Source of the DNA: Xanthobacter tagetidis
GTDB taxonomy: Bacteria; Pseudomonadota; Alphaproteobacteria; Rhizobiales; Xanthobacteraceae
Length of the DNA: 64,000 bases
Assembly (NCBI RefSeq): GCF_003667445.1
Contig: NZ_RCTF01000006.1
Location: 62,001-126,000 of the forward strand
Reading direction: 5' to 3'
Within the stretch, counting starts at the first letter, position 1; each line of letters opens with the position of its first letter. The position numbers and the translations under genes are program-made. Below the pieces are notes generated by a model that searched no databases, was not told the DNA's origin, and saw only the letters and a list, made by a program, of their open reading frames with translations. This document shows, one piece after another, positions 59,522 to 64,000 of the stretch.

Positions 59522-60271
59522 ATGGCCGGACATTCGCAATTCAAGAACATCATGCACCGCAAGGGGCGGCAGGACGCGATGCGCTCCAAGCTGTTCTCCA
59601 AGCTGGCGCGCGAGATCACGGTCTCGGCCAAGATGGGCCTGCCCGACCCCGGCATGAACGCGCGCCTGCGCGCCGCCATCCTCGCGGCCCGCGCCGAGAA
59701 CATGCCCAAGGACAATATCGACCGCGCCATCAAGAAGGCGGCCGGGGCGGACACCGAGAATTACGACGAGATCCGCTATGAGGGCTACGGGCCCGGCGGC
59801 GTCGCGGTGATCGTCGAGGCGCTCACCGACAACCGCAACCGCACCGCCTCGGAGGTGCGCTCCTATTTCACCAAGTCCGGCGGCAATCTCGCCGAGACCG
59901 GCGCCGTGTCGTTCATGTTCGACCGGGTGGGCGTGGTGGAGTTCGACGCCAAGGCCGCGTCGGCCGACGACATGATGGAGGCCGCCATCGAGGCGGGCGC
60001 CGACGATGTCACATCGTCCGAGCACGGCCACGAGGTGGTCTGCGCCGCCGACAGCCTCGCCGAGGTGCAGCGGGCGCTGGAGGCCCGCTTCGGCGAGCCG
60101 CGCAAGGCGGCCCTGGCCTGGCGGCCGCAGAATACCGTCGCGGTGGACGACGAGACCGGCGAGAAGCTGCTGCGGCTCGTGGAGACGCTGGAAGACAACG
60201 ACGACGTGCAGAACGTGGTCGCCAATTTCGAGCTGTCCGAGGCGCTGGTCGCCAAGATGAGCGCCGAGTAA
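59522..60271 (+). CDS. yebC: YebC/PmpR-family transcriptional or translational regulator
   Basis: This 249-residue YebC-family protein starts [20 protein letters not shown], followed by [21 protein letters not shown] and the highly conserved [16 protein letters not shown]. Further family blocks are [23 protein letters not shown] and FVMFDR-like [12 protein letters not shown]. The family was described as DNA-binding regulators and more recently linked to translation of difficult (for example proline-rich) sequences. In many alphaproteobacteria yebC directly precedes ruvC; here a MerR gene and a Sel1-repeat gene separate them. Confidence 0.96.
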   Translation: MAGHSQFKNIMHRKGRQDAMRSKLFSKLAREITVSAKMGLPDPGMNARLRAAILAARAENMPKDNIDRAIKKAAGADTENYDEIRYEGYGPGGVAVIVEALTDNRNRTASEVRSYFTKSGGNLAETGAVSFMFDRVGVVEFDAKAASADDMMEAAIEAGADDVTSSEHGHEVVCAADSLAEVQRALEARFGEPRKAALAWRPQNTVAVDDETGEKLLRLVETLEDNDDVQNVVANFELSEALVAKMSAE

Positions 60272-60309
60272 CGGCGCGCCGGGCGCGGCCTCACGGCGCG
60301 CAGGGGTCC

Positions 60310-60332
60310 CGGGCGCCGCGATCCGGCGCCCG
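60310..60332. terminator. Perfect hairpin between convergent yebC and MerR genes
   Basis: CGGGCGCCG (60310-60318) and CGGCGCCCG (60324-60332) pair perfectly around CGATC. It lies between two convergent stops and may end transcripts from both sides. There is no T-run. Confidence 0.4.
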
Positions 60333-60349
60333 CGGCCCGGTGGGTCTCC

Positions 60350-60790
60350 TCAGGAGATCGACAGCTCGTGCAGCATGCCCTTCAGCTCGCCGATGGCCTC
60401 GTCGATCTCGCCGCGCTGGCGCTCCAGGATGGTGATCTGGTTCACGCAGCGGTCGCGGGTCAGAGCGAGGCTGGCCCGGTCCTTGCCGTCCTTGGCGCCG
60501 ACCAGGCTGAGCAGTTCGCTCAGCGTGAAGCCGAGGCGCTTGCCCTTCAGGATCAAGGCGAGGCGGGTGCGGTCGGCGTCGCTGTAGAGGCGGCGGGTCC
60601 CGTCGCGCTTGGGGTTCAGAAGGCCCTTGTCCTCATAGAAGCGCAAGGCGCGCAGCGTGGTGCCGAAATCGCGCGAAAGCTCGCCGATGGTGTGGAGGCG
60701 CTCGGCGTCCAGCGGACGGCTGCGGAGCGTCTGCGGGGCCGGCAGCTCATGCGCGCCGGTCATGTCGTGGATCGAAGTCTCGATGGTCAT
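60350..60790 (-). CDS. MerR-family transcriptional regulator
   Basis: This 146-residue MerR-type regulator has the HTH region LHTIGELSRDFGTTLRALRFYEDKGLL and the wing NPKRDGTRRLYSDADRTRLALILKGKRLGFTLSE. A C-terminal coiled-coil helix (residues ~110-140) should mediate dimerisation. It has only one cysteine near the end, without the metal-binding pattern of CueR/MerR, so it is more likely of the LiuR-like or organic-effector type. The ATG at 60790 has GGGAAAG upstream. A perfect 7-bp inverted repeat upstream (60896-60910) is a candidate operator. It is divergent from the Sel1 gene. Confidence 0.92.
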   Translation of the reverse strand: MTIETSIHDMTGAHELPAPQTLRSRPLDAERLHTIGELSRDFGTTLRALRFYEDKGLLNPKRDGTRRLYSDADRTRLALILKGKRLGFTLSELLSLVGAKDGKDRASLALTRDRCVNQITILERQRGEIDEAIGELKGMLHELSIS

Positions 60791-60895
60791 CTTGGCTTTC
60801 CCGCTGTCGAAGGGGGCGATCAACCCATGTTCGATCGGGCAATGGTTTAGCCGCGACGCGCCCCCACCGGGAGAAACGCGACCTCCTCTTAGGGA

Positions 60896-60910
60896 AAGTA
60901 ACGGTTACTT
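60896..60910. promoter_or_regulatory. MerR operator candidate
   Basis: AAGTAAC (60896-60902) and GTTACTT (60904-60910) form a perfect inverted repeat around one G. It lies about 105 bp upstream of the MerR start and about 145 bp upstream of the divergent Sel1 gene. MerR-family sites commonly are such dyads. Confidence 0.5.
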
Positions 60911-60940
60911 GGTCCGGAATTCCGACCCTTAAGGGCTTGG

Positions 60941-60987
60941 TTAACACCTCGTTTACCATGTTGGCCGGATGCTCACTTGCACGAATC
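60941..60987 (+). promoter_or_regulatory. CtrA-like box and GANTC methylation site upstream of the PodJ-like gene
   Basis: TTAA-N7-TTTACCAT (60941-60959) is close to the CtrA consensus TTAA-N7-TTAAC. GAATC (60983-60987) is a CcrM target. Both lie within 115 bp of the start of the PodJ-like gene. Palindromes CGGAATTCCG (60915-60924) and CCCTTAAGGG (60926-60935) lie just upstream. Confidence 0.4.
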
Positions 60988-61053
60988 ACCGCAATGCGGC
61001 GATGGTAAAGGGTTCCTGCGTTATCGGTTCCCTTTCGCCATGAGGAGGCGGTC

Positions 61054-63609
61054 ATGGAGCGCGGTGCGCGTGCGGCGCGGGCAGACACGGCCATCCGCTC
61101 GGCCATCTACAGGGACCTGAGCCGGCAGCTGGGGGACGAGTTCGACCCCGATACGCCCGCTTGGGACCTGGAGCGCGAGCGCCCGTCCTCGGTGGACGCC
61201 ATGCGCACCGACATGGACGCGCTGCGCGAGCGGCTCGCCCAGGCGGCGCCGCGCCGGGCGGTTCTGGAGATGGACCGGGCGATCTCGCTGCTGAACCGCC
61301 GCTTCGAGGAAATGCGGGTCGCCGGGGATTCGGCGCGCACCAAGGAGAGCCTCGCCATCGGCGAGGAACTCGGCAAGCTGCGCGCGGCGCTCGATGCCCT
61401 CAACGCGCCGGAGCGCTTCCAGGCGCTCGCCACCGGGGTGGACGCGCTCGCGCGCAAGCTCGACGCGGTATCCTCCCGCCAGCTCGACCCCGTGGAGATC
61501 GTCCGCCTCCAGCGCCAGACCGACGAGATGAAGTCGCTGGCCCAGCGCGCGCTGGCGCCGGGCGGGCTTCAGGACATGGCCGAGCGCATCGCCGCCTGCG
61601 CCGACAAGATGATGCGCAGCTCCGAGGATCTCGCCCGGCGCATGGGCGAGGCGACGGCCAAGTTCGAGCTGTCGGCCGAGGCGCTGATGAACAAGGTCGG
61701 CCAGTTCGAGGCCAGCTACATCCTCGGCGGCCATGCCAATGCCGAGGAACTGCGCCGCGGCGTCAATGCCGAGGTCGGCGCCATCAATGCCCGGCTCGAC
61801 AAGGTGGCGGCGCAGGTGTCGGCCCTGTCGCCGGCGGCAACGGCCGATATGTCGGCACGCATCGGCGCGCTCCTGACGCGCATGGAGCGGGCCGGCGGCA
61901 ACGTGGACAAGATCGCGGTCGCACCCTTGACCGAGGCGATGGAGAACCACCTCTCCACCCTCACCGAGCGGGTGCGCGACACCCAGGCGCGCCTCGGCCA
62001 GCTGGACAAGATCGAGGACGCCGTCGCCCGGGTCGCGGCGGAAATGGAGCGCGTGCGCGCCGCCGCCACCGAGGCCGCCGCCGAGGCCGCCGAGGCGGTG
62101 GCGCTCAAGATTTCCGAGAATGCCGACGGCCCGGCCGTGCTCGGCATCAAGCGCGGCCTTGCGGTGCTGGAGGCGCGCCAGGAGGAGATGGCGCGCCGCC
62201 TCGCCGACGCCATCGATCCCGATGCCGACGACCGCGCCCCCCTCGGCCGCGCCGCGCACGACGACGGCCTGTGGACCGCCGGCCCGGAAAGCGTGGAAGA
62301 GGCCGTCCTGCAGGAGGAGCCGGCGCCGCGCCAGCCCCGTGCCAAGCCGGCCGACGCGCCGCGCCAGGCCCGCAGCCGCAACCCCGACCCGGCCGCTGCC
62401 GAGGCGCGCGACCGCGCCCGCGCCGAGGCGCGCGCCCAGGAAGCCAGAGCCCAGGAAGCCAGGGCCCAGGAAGCCAGGGCTCAGGAGGCCCGCGCCCAGG
62501 AGGCCCGTGCCCAGGAGGCCGAGGCGCGGCAGGAGGCGCCCTCCGCGCCGCCCCCGCAGGCCGAGCGCCCCCGCCGCACGCGCATCGATCCGGCACCGGA
62601 GCCGCGCTCGCGCGCCATGCCGCAGGACGAGTTCGACCTGCCCGGACCCGAGGCCGAGCGCCGCGCCGACTGGAGCATCGGCGGCGCCGAGCGGCGCCTG
62701 CGCCGGGAACGCTCGCGCAAGGAGCGCCTGTCCTCCGCCCAGCGCCGGGACCGGCGCCGCCGCAGCACGCTCAAGGCCCTTGTGGTGGCCGCGGTCCTGC
62801 TCATCCTGGTCTCGGGGGTGGGTCTCGCGCTCCAGGCCGTTTCCGGCGTCGTGCCGGGCGTCGGCGCCGCGGTGGATGGCGTCAGGACGCAGGTCTCCGG
62901 CCTGCTGTTCAGCCCGGTGCGCGACCTGCCGGCGCCGGTGGGGCCGGCAGCGCTCCAGGCCGCCGCCCGCGCCGGCGACGTCGCCGCCGCCTATGCGGTG
63001 GGCGTGCGCTATGCCGACGGTATCGGCATCAGCGCCGATCCCAAGGCGGCCGAGAAGTGGCTCGCTTACGCGGTCTCCGCCGGCTCGGCGCCGGCCGCCT
63101 ACCGGCTCGGCAGCCTCTACGACAACGTCTCGCGCAATCTCGCCGAGGCCCGGCGCTTCTACGAATGGGCCGCCAGCCAGGGCAATGTGCGGGCCATGCA
63201 CAATCTCGGCGTGGTCTTTTCCCAGGGCATCGACGGCAAGCCCGACTGGCCGCGCGCCATCGAGTGGTTCCGCAAGAGCGCGGAGATGGGCCAGGCGGAC
63301 AGCCAGTACAATCTCGGCGTGATCTATGCCCGCGGCCTCGCCGGCTCGGCCGATCTCGCGGAAGCGTGGAAGTGGTTCGCGCTCGCCGCCAGCCAGGGCG
63401 ATGCCGACAGCGCCACCAAGCGCGACAGCCTGATCACCCGCGCCGATCCCCAGGCGCTGACCCGCGCCCGGCAGGCGGCGGAGAACTTCCGGCCCGCGCC
63501 GCTCGATCCCGCCGCCAACTTCGTCGACCTCAAGCCCGACTGGGGCATGGAGAGCGGATCGAACACGGTCGCCCGCCAGGCCTCCACGCCGCCGTCCCGC
63601 TCGCTCTGA
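61054..63609 (+). CDS. PodJ-like polar-localization protein with Sel1 repeats
   Basis: This 851-residue protein has the architecture of PodJ-type localization factors. A long cytoplasmic part (1-~570) is mostly coiled-coil. It contains a low-complexity block with six RAQEA units encoded by 15-bp tandem repeats (62431-62520) and a basic patch before the membrane. One membrane helix (LKALVVAAVLLILVSGVGLAL) follows. The periplasmic part carries about four Sel1 repeats (AAYAVGVRYADGIGISADPK; NVRAMHNLGVVFSQGIDGKP; DSQYNLGVIYARGLAGSADL). In Caulobacter PodJ organises one cell pole; a similar role is inferred. It ends without the peptidoglycan-binding domain of Caulobacter PodJ. Confidence 0.8.
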   Translation: MERGARAARADTAIRSAIYRDLSRQLGDEFDPDTPAWDLERERPSSVDAMRTDMDALRERLAQAAPRRAVLEMDRAISLLNRRFEEMRVAGDSARTKESLAIGEELGKLRAALDALNAPERFQALATGVDALARKLDAVSSRQLDPVEIVRLQRQTDEMKSLAQRALAPGGLQDMAERIAACADKMMRSSEDLARRMGEATAKFELSAEALMNKVGQFEASYILGGHANAEELRRGVNAEVGAINARLDKVAAQVSALSPAATADMSARIGALLTRMERAGGNVDKIAVAPLTEAMENHLSTLTERVRDTQARLGQLDKIEDAVARVAAEMERVRAAATEAAAEAAEAVALKISENADGPAVLGIKRGLAVLEARQEEMARRLADAIDPDADDRAPLGRAAHDDGLWTAGPESVEEAVLQEEPAPRQPRAKPADAPRQARSRNPDPAAAEARDRARAEARAQEARAQEARAQEARAQEARAQEARAQEAEARQEAPSAPPPQAERPRRTRIDPAPEPRSRAMPQDEFDLPGPEAERRADWSIGGAERRLRRERSRKERLSSAQRRDRRRRSTLKALVVAAVLLILVSGVGLALQAVSGVVPGVGAAVDGVRTQVSGLLFSPVRDLPAPVGPAALQAAARAGDVAAAYAVGVRYADGIGISADPKAAEKWLAYAVSAGSAPAAYRLGSLYDNVSRNLAEARRFYEWAASQGNVRAMHNLGVVFSQGIDGKPDWPRAIEWFRKSAEMGQADSQYNLGVIYARGLAGSADLAEAWKWFALAASQGDADSATKRDSLITRADPQALTRARQAAENFRPAPLDPAANFVDLKPDWGMESGSNTVARQASTPPSRSL

Positions 63610-63908
63610 GGGCCGGCGGTCCGGTCGGGGCCGGAGAGCTTCCGATCCCGTCCCTTCGCGCTGCCGCAGAACCCTCTCCCCGCGGGAGAGGGGCGCCTCA
63701 CGGCACCGGCTGCGTTGGCGGCCCGGCCTCCCCTGCCGCCGGGTTAGTGCCACCCCCTCCCCGTCGGCGAGAGGGGCGCCTCACGGTGCCGCCTGCGCCG
63801 GCGGACGCGGCTTCGCTCCACCGGCGTGAGGGGCGGTATCATCCTGATTTCCGGCGCCCGCCGTCCGCGCCGCTTTCCTCGCAGGCGCGTCCGGGGCAGC
63901 CTTCGGCC
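63610..63908. repeat. Intergenic region with two copies of a CCCTCTCCC palindromic repeat
   Basis: CCCTCTCCC-CGC-GGGAGAGGG (63672-63692) is a perfect 9-bp hairpin. A diverged second copy (from about 63753) shares the following GGGGCGCCTCACGG segment, so the unit is about 50 bp and occurs as a direct repeat. A related palindrome lies at 42790-42815. The start of ruvC follows; no gene lies between. Confidence 0.55.
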
Positions 63909-64000
63909 ATGGCATCGCACGTGATTCGCATCATCGGTCTCGATCCCGGCCTGCGCCGCACCGGCTGGGGCGTGATCGAGGCCGAGGGCACCCGGCTCTC
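63909..64000 (+). CDS. ruvC: Holliday-junction endodeoxyribonuclease RuvC, N-terminal start (cut by window edge)
   Basis: The last 30 codons of the window read MASHVIRIIGLDPGLRRTGW and continue GVIEAEGTRL. The GLDPGLRRTGWG motif with its catalytic Asp is the RuvC N-terminus. The rest lies outside the window. RuvC cleaves Holliday junctions in recombinational repair. The Shine-Dalgarno is weak. Confidence 0.93.
   Translation, partial: MASHVIRIIGLDPGLRRTGWGVIEAEGTRL

Noticed and set aside
62431..62520. CRISPR or insertion-sequence end within the PodJ-like gene
   Set aside because: The 15-bp repeats have no spacers and keep the reading frame; they encode RAQEA units.

Overview
The window is a GC-rich chromosomal segment of an alphaproteobacterium of the order Hyphomicrobiales (Rhizobiales). 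A Xanthobacteraceae-like genome is my best guess, by inference. Supporting signs are the rplKA / rplJL-rpoBC cluster with alphaproteobacterial-looking proteins, GlnD, YebC near RuvC, a DUF6460 protein, a PodJ-like Sel1 protein preceded by a CtrA-like box and a GANTC site, a clade-2 chlorite dismutase resembling that of Nitrobacter, and intergenic palindromes of the GTCATGCCCCGG type.

Positions 1-9600 are accessory metabolism. A truncated thiamine-diphosphate enzyme is followed by two small proteins that look like nitrile-hydratase-type leader peptides (NHLP family). Then come a CocE/NonD-type hydrolase and an NAD-malic enzyme, all on the plus strand. The minus strand carries an HxxxD acyltransferase, a flavin monooxygenase, a cupin and two small secreted proteins. 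The plus-strand run is the best candidate here for an uncharacterised peptide-scaffold or natural-product system.

Positions 10100-17600 hold an EAL phosphodiesterase, a LysR regulator divergent from an aldo/keto reductase (with a perfect operator-like dyad), an NTF2-like protein, a homoserine-dehydrogenase-like SAF protein and a secreted clan GH-A glycosidase.

Positions 17900-31400 are the ribosomal protein/RNA polymerase cluster on the minus strand (rplK, rplA, an inserted acyltransferase, rplJ, rplL, rpoB, rpoC). secE-nusG is not found upstream of rplK. Hairpins lie after rplA, between rplL and rpoB, and after rpoC.

Positions 31700-42700 contain DNA-repair and regulatory genes. These include an S24-type regulator that lacks its catalytic residues, and a ligase-associated exonuclease and ATP-dependent DNA ligase separated by a small GIY-YIG nuclease gene. 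That nuclease gene is bracketed by inverted copies of a palindromic repeat, beside a shorter gene-less copy of the same element. A tRNA-Met, a MocR-type regulator and a uracil-DNA glycosylase follow.

Positions 42890-64000 are mostly core functions: glnD, chlorite dismutase, two L,D-transpeptidase-type proteins, a thiolase, aspS, rnd, mutL, an MBL hydrolase, an AapJ-like binding protein, yebC, a MerR regulator, the PodJ-like protein and the start of ruvC. Repeat-rich intergenic stretches lie at 49100-49660 and 63670-63800.

Functions are assigned from motifs and remembered family features only. No database search was possible.
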